Source: an uncultured Methylophaga sp. (GTDB lineage Bacteria; Pseudomonadota; Gammaproteobacteria; Nitrosococcales; Methylophagaceae). Taken from it: DNA of 64,000 nt. The stretch spans positions 372,001 through 436,000 of the forward strand of contig NZ_CAMYKO010000005.1 of the NCBI RefSeq assembly GCF_947259025.1. Reading direction: 5' to 3'. The translations under genes were made by a program, and so were the position numbers. A model generated the notes under the pieces. The model was given only the letters and a program-made list of their open reading frames with translations, had not been told where the DNA came from and ran no database searches. Shown piece by piece: positions 27,529 to 37,199 of this stretch (within the stretch, counting starts at the first letter, position 1; every line of letters begins with the position of its first letter).

Positions 27529-29202
27529 TTAACTTATCTGCCGCCAGTTCAATTGCCCCTCATGGCTTTGATACCACTCAATAAACTTTTCTCGTTCTAC
27601 CGGCCTGGAAATAAAATAGCCCTGCGCAATATCACAGTCTATCTGATTGAGGAAGCGCATAATACGATAGGTTTCGACGCCTTCTGCCACGGTTTTCATC
27701 TGCATCTTATGCGCCAGGCTGACCGCCGCCTGCAGAATATGGACCGCATCCTGATCATCGGGTAGTCGGCGGACGAAAGATTGATCCAGCTTGAGATGAG
27801 AAATGGGGAGTTTGTGCAAATATTGCAGTGAGGAGTAGCCGGTACCAAAATCATCAACGGTAATGGTCACGCCAGCCGCTGCCAGTCTTTGCAGTTCCCC
27901 TGCCGTGTGGTTGATATCACGTACCAGGGCGCTCTCGGTCACTTCCAGTTCCAGATAATCGCCCCGCAAACCATGCTCTGCCAGCATGGCAAAAATCGTC
28001 TCGGCGAAATCAGGCTGGCAGAGGTTGTGGGCGGATATGTTCACGGCAACCGGAATCGGCATGTCCTGAGACTGGAAAAAGCGGGCGGTTTGCATGGCTT
28101 CATCAAGCGCAAAACGGGTCAGCACATTAATCAAAGTGCTCTGTTCCGCACAGGGAATGAAAGTCCCGGGCGGAATATTACCACGCTGTGGATGATGCCA
28201 GCGCATCAGTGCTTCAACTGACAAGACGCGGCCGCTGTGAAGATCCAGGGTGGGCTGATAATGCATGGTTAACTGCTGTTGTTCCAGAGCTTTCATCAAC
28301 TCGGCCAACAGCGACATATTATCGCGGGTCGCCATTTTCAATGATGGCTGGTACTCGAGAAGATCCAGAAGCCTGTCATGAGCAGCATTGAGTGCAGACT
28401 CAGCCTGCTGAAGATAACTGGCGGGCTCTTCATCAACCTCACGAAACTGAACATAGCCGATGCGTGAGTCGACATGAATGGGAATGCCCTTAAACAGATA
28501 AGGATGACGTACTGACGATTTAAGGGCTTCCATCAGCTTCAGGGTTTTGTCAGCTTTGGCAGCAATAAGCGCGCTGATTTCCACGGTATCGGCACGGTAG
28601 ATTTTTGCCTGCCTGCTGAAAACCTGGTCAATCCGCTCGGCGCATTGTGCAATAACTGCTTCTATTACATCGTGACCAAATGCGGCTTTGAGCTCGGTGG
28701 CACTCTGCAAAGACAGCACCATCAGAACTCTATCTTCGGGAACTGTCTGGTGCTGAATCTGGGTCAAATCATCCATCAGCGCCATACGGTTGGGTAGCCG
28801 GGTGCTGATATCATGACGAAATACCCAGTACAGGTGACGAATATATGACTGGACGGTGTCACTGGCAATGCCGCTTAAGGCTCCAATCAGCACAAAAAAA
28901 CCGGCGCGGTATAGCCAGTTGATAGTGAGCTGCATTTCACCGCTTACCGTGCTGATCGGCATATATGGCCCCAGAACCAGACTGCCGAGCAGTGCAATCA
29001 GGACACCGCCGCGGGTGCCATAGAGCATGCCGGCCAGGACAATAGGCACATACATCGAATGAGAATAAACGTATTTGATTCCGCCGGTCAGGTAGACAAT
29101 AACACCGACGCCCAGCACCATCAGCAACAGAGACGGGATAGCAATGATATTGAGTGTATGATGATGGCGGTTAAACCATTTAAAAATGCCGATAATGTCC
29201 AT
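27529..29202 (-). CDS. Membrane EAL-domain phosphodiesterase with degenerate GGDEF domain
   Basis: The 557-residue protein (from the ATG at 29202) has three or four membrane segments in the first 120 residues. A GGDEF-like domain follows in which the signature is lost (YRADTVEIS in its place). The EAL domain has EALMRW, VNISAHN, ELEVTES, VDDFGTGYSS and KLDQSFV, so it should hydrolyse cyclic di-GMP. The frame extends 36 residues further upstream. The ATG is preferred because the hydrophobic region follows it closely and GGGAGTGAG lies 9-17 bases before it. It is divergent from cysJ. Confidence 0.88.
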   Translation of the reverse strand: MDIIGIFKWFNRHHHTLNIIAIPSLLLMVLGVGVIVYLTGGIKYVYSHSMYVPIVLAGMLYGTRGGVLIALLGSLVLGPYMPISTVSGEMQLTINWLYRAGFFVLIGALSGIASDTVQSYIRHLYWVFRHDISTRLPNRMALMDDLTQIQHQTVPEDRVLMVLSLQSATELKAAFGHDVIEAVIAQCAERIDQVFSRQAKIYRADTVEISALIAAKADKTLKLMEALKSSVRHPYLFKGIPIHVDSRIGYVQFREVDEEPASYLQQAESALNAAHDRLLDLLEYQPSLKMATRDNMSLLAELMKALEQQQLTMHYQPTLDLHSGRVLSVEALMRWHHPQRGNIPPGTFIPCAEQSTLINVLTRFALDEAMQTARFFQSQDMPIPVAVNISAHNLCQPDFAETIFAMLAEHGLRGDYLELEVTESALVRDINHTAGELQRLAAAGVTITVDDFGTGYSSLQYLHKLPISHLKLDQSFVRRLPDDQDAVHILQAAVSLAHKMQMKTVAEGVETYRIMRFLNQIDCDIAQGYFISRPVEREKFIEWYQSHEGQLNWRQIS

Positions 29203-29416
29203 TTGGTACAACTCACTCCCTGTTGACCCTGTGCCGGTAACCATTGCCTGAACGGTAAAGCAACTGTTCAATAGTACAACACGGTTGGCAATTGTGACAT
29301 CGCCAAGCATTGCATATTTATTTTTAATATAAACAAACTCTTAATATATATTTTATATCTATATGTAAATTTGCTATTTTGGATATATTGATTAAAAACA
29401 GAAAGATAAGCCATTA

Positions 29417-31213
29417 ATGAATATCAGATTAGATAATGCGCCTCTGACAGATGATCAAATAGAACAACTTAACCTGTTGCTGCAAGGTATGGAAGGCTGG
29501 CAGGTGGAGTGGTTATCCGGTTATCTGTCGGGGTATCGGGCCGCACAACAGGCAATCAATGAGCCGGCAGTGACGATGGAATCCGTCAGTGCTGAGCAGC
29601 CGGTGTTGACCATTCTCTATGGTTCACAAACTGGCAATGCCGAAGATCTGGCCGAGCTGCTGGCCGAAAACGCCAAGACACATGGCATTAAAGCCAGCGT
29701 CGTTGATATGGCTGCCTATAAACCCAAGCAACTGAAAAAAGAGCAGTACCTGGCAGTCTTATCTTCGACCCATGGTGAAGGCGATCCCCCTGATAATGCG
29801 CTTGATTTCTATGAATTCCTGCAAGGTCGTAAAGCGCCCAAACTGGCAGGTTTGCAATACAGTGTTTTGTCGCTGGGTGACTCAAGCTATGAGTTCTTCT
29901 GCCAGACTGGTAAGGATTTTGACAGCCGTCTGACTGAACTGGGCGCTGCGGCTATTGTGCCCCGTGTCGATTGTGATGTGGATTATGACGATGCGGCCGA
30001 GGCCTGGATCAATGATCTGGTGAATGCCCTGGCAGAGTCAGCACAACCCCAGCAGGCCAGCACTGCAGTGGCGGCCAAAGCCGCTACAAAGCAGTCTCAG
30101 TATGATCGCAAGCATCCTTTCCCCGCTACAGTGATGACAAGACAAAAGCTCAACGGCCGTGGCTCTCAAAAAGAAGTGCTGCATATCGAACTGTCACTGG
30201 AAGAGTCTAATCTGCAGTATCAGCCCGGTGATGCTGTCGGGGTGTATCCGCAAAACGACCCGTATCTGGTGGCCGAGCTGATTGATCTGATGGGCTTTGA
30301 CCATGATGAGAAAGTGGAACTGGACGATGACACGTACAAACTCAGCGAGGTGTTACTGCATTACCGGGAAATCACTGTCTTAACAAAGCCTTTACTGGAA
30401 AAATGGGCTACGTTAAGCCAGTCAGAATCTTTACAACAACTGCTGGAAGATAAAAGCGCTGTCAACGACTGGCTGCAGGGACGGGATCTGATTGATCTGC
30501 AGCAACAGTATCCGCTGGGGGATGTCACCGCCAGTGAGTTTGTGGATCTTTTACGAAAATTACCGCCCAGGTTGTATTCGATTGCTTCCAGTCAGGCTGC
30601 GGTTGAGGATGAAGTGCATCTGACTGTCGCCACAGTGAGATATACCGCCCACGACCGGGCGCGAAGCGGGGTGGCTTCAACCTGGCTGGCCGATCGGCTG
30701 AATGAAGAGGAAACCGTACCGGTTTATATAGACGGCAATAAAAATTTCAAACTGCCGCAGGATGATAATGCGCCCATCATCATGGTCGGGCCCGGCACCG
30801 GTGTCGCACCATTTCGAAGCTTTATGCAGGAACGTGAAGAACGCGAAGCCAGTGGAGCCAACTGGCTGTTTTTCGGTGATCAGCACTTCCTCACTGACTT
30901 TCTGTATCAGGTGGAGTGGCTCGGCTGGCGTGATTCCGGCCTGCTGACCCGGCTTGATGTGGCGTTCTCACGTGATCAGGAAGATAAGATTTATGTTCAG
31001 CACCGGCTGCGCGAACGCGCCGCTGATATCTGGCAATGGTTGCAGGACGGCGCTTATTTGTATGTCTGTGGTGATGCCGTCAGTATGGCGCCGGATGTCA
31101 ACGAAGCACTGCTGGACATTATCAGTGAGCAGGGCAAGATGAGCCGCGACGAGGCGAATGATTACCTGCGTAATTTGAGCAAAGATAAACGTTACCAACG
31201 CGATGTGTACTAA
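29417..31213 (+). CDS. cysJ: Sulfite reductase (NADPH) flavoprotein alpha component
   Basis: CysJ passes electrons from NADPH through FAD and FMN to the CysI hemoprotein for six-electron reduction of sulfite to sulfide. The 598-residue protein has a flavodoxin domain (about 60-200; YGSQTGNAEDLAE, STHGEGDPPDN, LGDSSYEFF). The FAD-binding domain contains RLYSIASSQ, and the NADPH domain MVGPGTGVAPFRSFMQ. The C-terminus DKRYQRDVY is typical. The upstream region (29311-29416) is very AT-rich; CysB control would be expected but no site was defined. Confidence 0.97.
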   Translation: MNIRLDNAPLTDDQIEQLNLLLQGMEGWQVEWLSGYLSGYRAAQQAINEPAVTMESVSAEQPVLTILYGSQTGNAEDLAELLAENAKTHGIKASVVDMAAYKPKQLKKEQYLAVLSSTHGEGDPPDNALDFYEFLQGRKAPKLAGLQYSVLSLGDSSYEFFCQTGKDFDSRLTELGAAAIVPRVDCDVDYDDAAEAWINDLVNALAESAQPQQASTAVAAKAATKQSQYDRKHPFPATVMTRQKLNGRGSQKEVLHIELSLEESNLQYQPGDAVGVYPQNDPYLVAELIDLMGFDHDEKVELDDDTYKLSEVLLHYREITVLTKPLLEKWATLSQSESLQQLLEDKSAVNDWLQGRDLIDLQQQYPLGDVTASEFVDLLRKLPPRLYSIASSQAAVEDEVHLTVATVRYTAHDRARSGVASTWLADRLNEEETVPVYIDGNKNFKLPQDDNAPIIMVGPGTGVAPFRSFMQEREEREASGANWLFFGDQHFLTDFLYQVEWLGWRDSGLLTRLDVAFSRDQEDKIYVQHRLRERAADIWQWLQDGAYLYVCGDAVSMAPDVNEALLDIISEQGKMSRDEANDYLRNLSKDKRYQRDVY

Positions 31214-32913
31214 TGAACGATAAACTCTCAGAAGCCGAACAACTGAAACTCAGCAGCCGTTATCTGCGTGGCGCCATTGCTGAGGGCCTGGCCGATATCG
31301 CCACCGGTGCGATTTCCGAGGATGACAACAAGCTGCTTAAATTCCATGGCAGTTATCAGCAGGATAACCGCGATCTGCGTGACGAGCGTCGCCACCAGAA
31401 GCTGGAGCCGCTGTATTCATTCATGATCCGGCTGCGACTGCCGGGTGGCGTGTTAAGCCCGGCACAGTGGCTGGGGCTGGATCAGATTGCCGATGACTGC
31501 GCCAACGGCACCTTGCGACTGACTACGCGCCAGACTTTTCAATTTCACGAAGTGCTGAAAAAAGATCTGACGCCACTGATGCGTCAGGTCAACGCGCTCA
31601 AGCTCGACACCAAAGGTGCCTGCGGTGATGTGAACCGTAATGTCGTCACCAACGTCAACCCACATTTATCAGCAGCGCATGAAGCGGTGCATCAGGCTGC
31701 ACATGAGATCAGCAATCGGCTCAACTGGCAGTCGGGGGCTTACAGTGAGATCTGGCTGGGTGAAGACTGCGTATATCAGGATGGCAAATCGGAAGAACCG
31801 TTTTATGGGGAGCGCTATCTCCCGCGTAAATTCAAAATCGCCATTGCCATTCCACCAGATAATGACTGTGATGTGCTGGCTAATGATATCGGCCTGATTG
31901 CGATTATTGAACAAGGTGAATTGCAGGGCTTTAACATAGCAGTGGGTGGCGGTTTCGGTATGAGTTATGGCGAGCCGGGCACCTATCCAAGGCTGGCCAC
32001 GGTGGCGGGCTTTGTCGAAAAAGAACGGATCGTTGATGCCTGTGAAGCGATTGCCGCAATTCAGCGTGACAACGGCGACCGCAGTAATCGTCTGCATGCC
32101 CGCTTCAAATACACCATCGACGACAACGGCCTGGACTGGTTTCAGCAGCAATTTGAAAGCTATTTCGGTGCGCCGCTGCAGGAGGCCAGAGCATTTGAAC
32201 TGACTGCTAACGGCGATCGTTTTGGCTGGACCGAGGACGACACGGGGGACTGGCATCTAACCCTGTTTATTCCTGGTGGCCGTGTTGTGGACAGAGAAAG
32301 CAGCCCGCTTCGCACCGGTTTACGGGAGATTGCTGCAATTCACCAGGGTCAATTCCGGCTGACCTGTAACCAGAACCTTGTGATCGCCAATGTCACTGCC
32401 GAACAAAAACCTCAGATAGCAGCGCTGGTAGAAAAATACCAGCTTGATGATGGCACTCGCGGTAAGCCGCTGCGTCTTAATGCCATGGCCTGTGTGGCGT
32501 TTCCCACCTGTGGTCTGGCAATGGCCGAAGCTGAACGTTATCTGCCTGAGTTTATTGAAAAGCTGGAGGGTCTGGTCGAACAGGCGGGCATTCCCGATCA
32601 GCTTATCAATATCCGCATGACCGGTTGTCCCAATGGTTGTGGTCGCCCGTACCTGGGTGAGATCGGCCTGACCGGTAAAGCGCTGGGGAAATATAACTTG
32701 TATCTGGGTGCAGACTTCAGTGGCCAGCGTCTTAACCGCCTGTATCTGGAAAATGTGGATGAAGAGACAATTCTGGATACGCTTAAGCCAATGATCAAGC
32801 AGTTTGCTGATGAGCGTGAGCAGGATGAACACTTCGGTGACTTTCTGGTACGCAAGGGCATCGTCGAAGCCGAGCGTAGCCCGGCAATGATGCATCAGCC
32901 GCTTAAAAAGTAG
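31213..32913 (+). CDS. cysI: Sulfite reductase (NADPH) hemoprotein beta component
   Basis: CysI holds the siroheme and 4Fe-4S centre where sulfite is reduced to sulfide. The 566-residue product shows the four cluster cysteines in ACVAFPTCG and TGCPNGCGRP, and sulfite-binding residues near TTRQTFQFH. The ATG overlaps the cysJ stop by one base. Length matches E. coli CysI (570). cysH, often third in this operon, is not present. Confidence 0.97.
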   Translation: MNDKLSEAEQLKLSSRYLRGAIAEGLADIATGAISEDDNKLLKFHGSYQQDNRDLRDERRHQKLEPLYSFMIRLRLPGGVLSPAQWLGLDQIADDCANGTLRLTTRQTFQFHEVLKKDLTPLMRQVNALKLDTKGACGDVNRNVVTNVNPHLSAAHEAVHQAAHEISNRLNWQSGAYSEIWLGEDCVYQDGKSEEPFYGERYLPRKFKIAIAIPPDNDCDVLANDIGLIAIIEQGELQGFNIAVGGGFGMSYGEPGTYPRLATVAGFVEKERIVDACEAIAAIQRDNGDRSNRLHARFKYTIDDNGLDWFQQQFESYFGAPLQEARAFELTANGDRFGWTEDDTGDWHLTLFIPGGRVVDRESSPLRTGLREIAAIHQGQFRLTCNQNLVIANVTAEQKPQIAALVEKYQLDDGTRGKPLRLNAMACVAFPTCGLAMAEAERYLPEFIEKLEGLVEQAGIPDQLINIRMTGCPNGCGRPYLGEIGLTGKALGKYNLYLGADFSGQRLNRLYLENVDEETILDTLKPMIKQFADEREQDEHFGDFLVRKGIVEAERSPAMMHQPLKK

Positions 32914-32929
32914 CGGTATAGAAAGCACA

Positions 32930-33111
32930 AAGGCACAGATGGAAAGCGTCCGCAGATTACGTAGATGGGCACAGATTAAACCAACAGCAACAAATAACAG
33001 GCGTTGGCCGGTTAGGCAGCTCCTAATCAGCTACACAACGTCGTCAGTCTGGTTTTTATATCTAGGAAAATCAGCGTAATCTGCGGATTTATTTTGTCTG
33101 CCTCTGCGGAT
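32930..33111. repeat. Imperfect palindromic intergenic element
   Basis: Between cysI and ettA, TCCGCAGATTACG (32949-32961) and CGTAATCTGCGGA (33075-33087) are perfect 13-base inverted repeats 113 bases apart. Weaker pairing continues outside and inside them: CACAGATGG pairs loosely with TCTGCCTCTG, and AAACCA pairs with TGGTTT. The whole region could fold into one long stem with a central loop. The repeated CAGAT/ATCTG theme suggests a mobile or dispersed repeat and not a simple terminator. It could also terminate both convergent genes. Confidence 0.55.
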
Positions 33112-33116
33112 AGAGC

Positions 33117-34775
33117 CTAGCTGATGCGGCGGTATTTAATCCGCTCAGGCTGGTGATCCTTGCCGAAACGCTTCTGGTAGTCTTCAGCGTATTCGCTGTA
33201 GTTGCCCTCAAAGAAAACCACGTTGGAGTCACCTTCATAGGCAATGATATGGGTACAGATACGATCCAGGAACCAGCGATCATGCGAAATCACCACGGCT
33301 GAACCAGGGAAGGCCAGCAGCGCCTCTTCCAGGGCACGCAGGGTTTCCACATCCAGATCATTGGTGGGTTCGTCGAGTAACAGGACATTGCCGCCGGATT
33401 TGAGCAGCTTGGCCATATGCAGGCGATTGCGCTCACCACCGGACAGAGCACCGACATATTTCTGCTGGTCCGAGCCCTTGAAGTTAAAGCGGCCGCAGTA
33501 GGCGCGGGCAGGGGTCTGGTAGTTACCCACCGTGATCATATCGGCGCCGTCAGAGATTTCCTCAAACACAGTTTTTTTGCCATCCAGTTCGCGTGACTGG
33601 TTGACATATGCCAGTTCCACCGTGCTGCCGATTTCAATTTCACCGGCATCCGGTTGTTCTTCACCACTGATCATACGGAACAGGGTGGATTTACCGGCGC
33701 CGTTGGCGCCGACGATACCGACGATGGCACCCGCAGGGATCGACAGTGTCAGATCTTCGAACAACAGCTTTTCACCATAGGATTTGGTGACATTGTTCAG
33801 CTCAATGACCTTGTCGCCCAGACGCGGACCGGGTGGAATGTAAATTTCCTGGGTTTCGTTACGCTTTTGAAACTCACGGGAGTTCATTTCTTCGAACTGC
33901 TTCAGACGCGCCTTGGATTTCGACTGGCGGCCTTTACTGCCCTGACGTACCCACTCCAGCTCGGCCTGAATGGCCTTGCGGTGGGAGGCTTCTTCCTTGG
34001 CTTCCTGTTCCAGACGTTTGTCTTTCTGCTCCAGCCAGGAAGAGTAGTTACCTTCATAAGGAATCCCCATGCCACGGTCCAGTTCCAGGATCCAGCCAGC
34101 AGCATTATCAAGGAAGTAGCGATCGTGGGTAATCGCTACCACGGTGCCGGTATATTCCTGCAGGAAACGCTCAATCCAGGCGATGGACTCGGCATCCAGG
34201 TGGTTAGTCGGCTCGTCCAGCAGCAACATATCCGGATGATCCAGCAGCAGGCGGCACAGCGCAACGCGGCGGCGTTCACCACCGGAAAGCACCGATACCG
34301 GCTGATCCCAGGGTGGCAGTCTTAAAGCATCGGCGGCACGTTCCAAAGCATTATCAAGATTATGACCATCTTTGGCCTGGATCAGGTTTTCCAGCTCACC
34401 CTGCTGTTTGGCCAGCTCATCAAAGTCGGCATCGGGTTCAGCATAGGCGGCGTAAATCTCTTCCAGCTTGGCCAGCGCGTCTTTGACGTCAGAGACCGCT
34501 TCTTCCACCACTTCCTTAACCGTCTTATTGTCATCCAGCTCCGGTTCCTGCGGCAGGTAGCCGACGTTGATACCGGGCATGGGTCTGGCTTCACCGACAT
34601 AATCCTGATCGACACCGGCCATGATGCGCAGCAGCGATGACTTACCAGCACCATTGAGGCCCAGCACGCCAATCTTGGCACCCGGAAAAAATGACAGGGA
34701 AATATCCTTGAGAATTTCGCGTTTCGGCGGCACGATTTTGCCGACGCGGTTCATACTGTATACGTATTGCGCCAT
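33117..34775 (-). CDS. ettA: Energy-dependent translational throttle protein EttA (ABC-F)
   Basis: EttA is a cytoplasmic ABC-F protein that binds the ribosomal E site and gates the first peptide bond according to ATP level. The 552-residue product has two ABC modules without membrane domains: GLNGAGKSS, LSGGERRRVAL and LLLDEPTNHLD in the first; GANGAGKST, LSGGERNRLHM and LLLDEPTNDLD in the second. A charged linker lies between them. The ATG at 34775 gives the usual MAQYVYSMNRVGKIVPP; the frame extends 29 codons further without support. Confidence 0.96.
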   Translation of the reverse strand: MAQYVYSMNRVGKIVPPKREILKDISLSFFPGAKIGVLGLNGAGKSSLLRIMAGVDQDYVGEARPMPGINVGYLPQEPELDDNKTVKEVVEEAVSDVKDALAKLEEIYAAYAEPDADFDELAKQQGELENLIQAKDGHNLDNALERAADALRLPPWDQPVSVLSGGERRRVALCRLLLDHPDMLLLDEPTNHLDAESIAWIERFLQEYTGTVVAITHDRYFLDNAAGWILELDRGMGIPYEGNYSSWLEQKDKRLEQEAKEEASHRKAIQAELEWVRQGSKGRQSKSKARLKQFEEMNSREFQKRNETQEIYIPPGPRLGDKVIELNNVTKSYGEKLLFEDLTLSIPAGAIVGIVGANGAGKSTLFRMISGEEQPDAGEIEIGSTVELAYVNQSRELDGKKTVFEEISDGADMITVGNYQTPARAYCGRFNFKGSDQQKYVGALSGGERNRLHMAKLLKSGGNVLLLDEPTNDLDVETLRALEEALLAFPGSAVVISHDRWFLDRICTHIIAYEGDSNVVFFEGNYSEYAEDYQKRFGKDHQPERIKYRRIS

Positions 34776-34931
34776 GATTGAATTCCAATAAAAACTTGAA
34801 TGACGGGGGCTTGTGCACGACAGCGCTGTTTCGCAAAAACTTTTTGCCTGGCAGCGAATCATTCAGCCTGAAAACGCAGAATTCTACATCTCCGGACGTC
34901 GGAATGCGAATCTGTGGCTTAGCAAAATCTG

Positions 34932-36329
34932 TTATTTGGCTGCGTGAATTGCTTTATAAAACTGTCGCTCAAAAGCGCGGATTTCACGTTTTTCATGACG
35001 ATGATAATCAGGGTGATGATAATTGGTCACCATCTGTACAAATAACAGCGGCTTGCCTGCTGCCGTCGACATAATACCGGCAATGTTATAGGTGCCGTAG
35101 AGGGTGCCGGTTTTGCCCCGCACCCGGCCTTTGAGTGAATCAATATAGAGGCTGTGACGATAGCGCAGGGTGCCGCTTCTTCCGGACTGGGCCATCGCCT
35201 CCACCAGCCCCAACTCAGGATGGTCGTGAATATACTGCAATACGGCCATGACCTGCTGGGCACTGACACGGTTATTGCGTGACAGACCGGAACCATCAGC
35301 CAGTGCAGCATTGGCCAGATCGATACCGGCTTGTTCTTTGAGCACCGCTTTGACGGCAGCGACCCCATTATCAAATCCCCCAGCCTCATCAAAATAACTG
35401 TAGCCAATCATTTTGAGCAGGTTATCAGCAATCAGATTATCCGAATCTTTGAGCATTTCATCGAGCAGTTCGGGTAAGGCTGCCGACTGCTGGCGACCGA
35501 TGATCTGCCCCGAAGCCCGGTCATTGCGGATAATCTTGCCCTGCAGTTCGATGCCGGCATGTTTAAGTTCACGGCGGATGACGTCAGCAGCATAGAGTTC
35601 GGTGTTTTGAATCGCAAAGTTGAGAAAACGGGGGATTTTGTGGCGGCCCAGACAGCCACCCAGGGTGTACTGATTGGTGTTATCGGCCTGCAGCCGGAAT
35701 TTGCAGTAGCGCTTTTCCAGCCCGTCGGTCAGTTCCAGCTTATCGATAATTTGGATAGGCGCGTCACGGGAAATTTCAAAACCCAGATTACGGCTGTTGT
35801 TGTCGGTGAACACCATTTTGGCAACGGCGCAGTTGTCATCCAGGGAAATACTGCTGGACGGCGCGCTGTAACAGACGCCGAGGTTATCCCAGGGCAGACC
35901 GTCGGCCAGTTCAAAATGGTCGAAAGTGGCACCGTTAAGATATATATTGCCACGAATCAGCGAGGTTTCGCCCTTGAGCTTATTGACCAGTTTGCGAATG
36001 TCATCGCGACGAAGGGAAGGGTCACCGCCAAAACGGAAAATGACGTCACCATCTTTCATTTCAATATCGGTATTGAATCGAAAGTCAGCGCCCAGTTGCA
36101 GCCTTGCAGCAAGTGCAGTGATTAATTTCAGCACACTGGCAGGGGGCCTCAGGATGTCGGCATCGTGCTGATAGAGCGTTTTACCCGAGGTTGGATCAGC
36201 CACCATTAAGCTGGCCTCGGCCCCTGCGGGCAGCATGGCAATGCTGTCGTCGCCAAAACTCAGGCTGCTGTCAGCTGATAACTGCAGCGGCAACAATAGG
36301 GTAATACTCAATAAAAGCGATTTCAGCAT
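34932..36329 (-). CDS. dacB: D-alanyl-D-alanine carboxypeptidase/endopeptidase (PBP4)
   Basis: PBP4 is a periplasmic low-molecular-weight penicillin-binding protein that trims stem peptides and cuts cross-links. The 465-residue product has a signal peptide (MLKSLLLSITLLLPLQLSA). The active-site SxxK is Ser65-Lys68 in PASVLKLI, the SxN motif is in KDSDNLIADN and the KTG motif in RGKTGTLYG. A long insert between SxxK and SxN is typical of class C PBPs. An in-frame TTG seven codons upstream is an alternative start. About 156 bases separate it from ettA downstream, including the near-palindrome GCAAAAACTTTTTGC at 34833. Confidence 0.93.
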   Translation of the reverse strand: MLKSLLLSITLLLPLQLSADSSLSFGDDSIAMLPAGAEASLMVADPTSGKTLYQHDADILRPPASVLKLITALAARLQLGADFRFNTDIEMKDGDVIFRFGGDPSLRRDDIRKLVNKLKGETSLIRGNIYLNGATFDHFELADGLPWDNLGVCYSAPSSSISLDDNCAVAKMVFTDNNSRNLGFEISRDAPIQIIDKLELTDGLEKRYCKFRLQADNTNQYTLGGCLGRHKIPRFLNFAIQNTELYAADVIRRELKHAGIELQGKIIRNDRASGQIIGRQQSAALPELLDEMLKDSDNLIADNLLKMIGYSYFDEAGGFDNGVAAVKAVLKEQAGIDLANAALADGSGLSRNNRVSAQQVMAVLQYIHDHPELGLVEAMAQSGRSGTLRYRHSLYIDSLKGRVRGKTGTLYGTYNIAGIMSTAAGKPLLFVQMVTNYHHPDYHRHEKREIRAFERQFYKAIHAAK

Positions 36330-36616
36330 AGTTATCAGGGCGTTTTGCAAAAATTTAAGTTCTAAAACTGAAAATTATTCAGTTCATTCAAGCAGAGTCT
36401 CCATAGATTCCTGCTCAATGTAAAGCCCAAACAAGTTGTGGCAGTGGGAAACGAAAACAGATCAAAAGCTTAGCGCGTAAAAAGCACAAAACCACTGTCA
36501 TCAGTGGAAAAAATAGTGAACTAGCCGTCCGCTACTGACAAAAATAATGATCAAACTTTACAAACGGCGTCAGTTCCAACAAGGTAGGAAATTATGCTTG
36601 ATGGAGGTGCGAAATC

Positions 36617-37075
36617 TTGTTGGAAGAGAGCATTATCACACTTGCCAGGCATCGCCTGAAATGGCTGAAAGTCCTGGTTGCGGACAGGCAGGCACCCTCA
36701 GTCAAAGTGCAGAATGCCTTTTATGAATTGACTGGCCTGACCAGCCTGCGCTTTGTCAAAGATAACGGCCTTCCCGAAAAAACCCGTTACGAGCTGGTGT
36801 TAATCGACAACCTAGCAATTCTCACTGTTAAACACTCGCATCCGGATGTACTGCAGTTCTTCTCCAAAGAAACCCAGAATCTGGCCGTTTATCTGGATAT
36901 GCCAGCGCGTGAACTGGTGGATCTGATTTTCAAAGACGGCGCACGCTTCAATAATGAAGAAGCCGTGTCGGTAGCAATTCACCGGGGACTGGTAGAAAAC
37001 GTTAATAATGAAGAGCAAGCCTATGAAAAGCTGGCCTCTATCGAAAAACGACTTGAAGGTAAGAACATCCCATAA
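36617..37075 (+). CDS. Conserved-looking cytoplasmic protein of unknown function
   Basis: The 152-residue product has no signal peptide or membrane segment and no family that I recognise. It has mixed alpha/beta character, with a basic N-terminus (LARHRLKWLKVLVADRQ) and an acidic, Asn-rich C-terminal part. A strong ribosome-binding site, GGAGGT at 36603-36608, points to the TTG at 36617 as start; a second TTG follows at once and no ATG or GTG is in frame between the upstream stop (36599) and this point. The 287 bases before it, back to the dacB start, hold only a small hairpin (36492-36507). Confidence 0.65.
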   Translation: MLEESIITLARHRLKWLKVLVADRQAPSVKVQNAFYELTGLTSLRFVKDNGLPEKTRYELVLIDNLAILTVKHSHPDVLQFFSKETQNLAVYLDMPARELVDLIFKDGARFNNEEAVSVAIHRGLVENVNNEEQAYEKLASIEKRLEGKNIP

Positions 37076-37199
37076 TCCTCAGTTCTCGTTATCGTTAATC
37101 ATTCACTCATCAATAAATCGGCATTTAAAATACTAATTCTCTGGTAATCCCTCCCGGTGACGGTTAGAATCTGCACCATTTTTGTGCGGTATAACCATT

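Noticed and set aside
36492-36507. CCACTG-TCAT-CAGTGG hairpin as a terminator
   Set aside because: No gene ends nearby on either strand in the right direction; it lies between two divergent starts.
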